Shown here one piece after another: positions 63,621-64,000 of a DNA stretch of 64,000 nt. The notes below the pieces were generated by a model that worked only from the letters and a program-made list of their open reading frames with translations, did not search any database and was not told where the DNA came from. The position numbers and the translations under genes are program-made. Location of the stretch: positions 124,001 through 188,000 of the forward strand of contig JAHBXL010000001.1 in assembly GCA_019636495.1 (NCBI GenBank). The letters are read 5' to 3'. How positions within the stretch are numbered: the first letter of the stretch is position 1; every line of letters begins with the position of its first letter. This DNA comes from Phycisphaeraceae bacterium (lineage in GTDB: Bacteria > Planctomycetota > Phycisphaerae > Phycisphaerales > UBA1924).

Positions 63621-64000
63621 CCGACTTGGACCGCTCCGACTCCATTCCCGCGCTGGGATCGTTCTCGATGTCGGCGCTGCGCGCGCGGGTCGATGCGCTG
63701 CCGGAGCCTTCCGCCGCGAGCAGCGCTCGAACGGTGGACCGGCAGCGGGACTTCGCGGGGATTCTCTCTCGCCGGTTCGACCGTCCCGGCCAGGTCGCGG
63801 ATCCGGAAAGCGAAGCGCTCGACGCAGCGCGGCAACTGGTCTCGATCACGCTTGTGCAGCCGCTGCTGGCACAGTTGCGGGCCACGAGCGACGCCGCGCC
63901 GCCGTTTGCGCCGACGCCCGCGGAGCGTCAGTTCCGCGCGATGTCGGATGCACATCTTGCGCAGGAGATCGTCAAAGCCGCGCGGTTCCCGCTGGTGGAC
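63617..64000 (+). CDS. flgJ: FlgJ-like rod-binding protein (3' end outside window)
   Basis: GTG 63617 overlaps the FlgI stop (GTGA). The visible 128 residues contain ALDAARQLVSITLVQPLLAQ and PTPAERQFRAMSDAHLAQEI, matching the rod-binding N-terminal domain of FlgJ (QFxxMxxxxLAxxI). The muramidase domain, if present, would be beyond the window. Confidence 0.8.
   Translation, partial: MTDLDRSDSIPALGSFSMSALRARVDALPEPSAASSARTVDRQRDFAGILSRRFDRPGQVADPESEALDAARQLVSITLVQPLLAQLRATSDAAPPFAPTPAERQFRAMSDAHLAQEIVKAARFPLVD

Overview
The window looks like chromosomal DNA of a planctomycete, most likely of the Phycisphaerae. This is inferred from the very GC-rich sequence, an unusually large GspK-like protein, a planctomycete-style ECF sigma factor, a BtpA-family protein, a flagellar cluster, and a serine recombinase/DUF2924 cassette. 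No rRNA or species marker is present, so the placement is an inference.

Layout. (1) 1-10,740 is ordinary chromosome: a pseudopilin operon (GspI/J/K-like), tRNA-Pro, an MBL-fold protein, a divergent ECF sigma/btpA pair and an OmpA-like lipoprotein with a clear terminator. (2) tRNA-Val (10,741-10,814) is the likely insertion site of a mobile element; the element's integrase gene ends inside the tRNA on the opposite strand. From there to about 27 kb a mostly leftward array encodes integrase, small HTH regulators, a winged-helix replication protein with origin-like repeats inside its gene, a fused prohead protease/major capsid protein, an IS110-family transposase, a primase-polymerase/DUF3987 protein, an SF2 helicase, a RusA resolvase, a DUF669 protein, a RecA-like ATPase and a sigma-like factor. 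No terminase, portal or tail gene was seen, so it resembles a capsid-carrying satellite or a remnant rather than a full prophage. (3) 27-43.6 kb is a probable defence island: a QueC-like protein with an extra C-terminal domain plus a conserved-looking partner, a serine recombinase cassette, a Septu-like HNH/ATPase pair placed directly behind a complete type I restriction-modification operon, and a divergent DUF262/DUF1524 protein. (4) 44-45.2 kb has a short tyrosine recombinase, a small zinc-finger protein and a relic of a second recombinase 3' end. (5) 45.6-57.2 kb is a copper/heavy-metal efflux island: CPH-type P-type ATPase, a four-repeat Cys protein, a CusCBA-type system, a Cys-rich exported protein and a DUF305 membrane protein. 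(6) 57.3-58.06 kb is a scar: a truncated Hint-domain gene with a Ser-Gly tail, an ORF tail, a tRNA-like 3' end and a terminator. (7) 58.3-64 kb is flagellar: flgF-flgG-flgA-flgH leftward and flgI-flgJ rightward.

The strongest candidates for something new are the QueC-like two-gene unit, the repeats inside the replication gene (the same DNA core is read in two frames, so it is conserved at DNA level), the lone capsid gene in a replication-competent element, and two genes in the replication operon whose only plausible starts appear to be CTG codons overlapping the upstream TGA.
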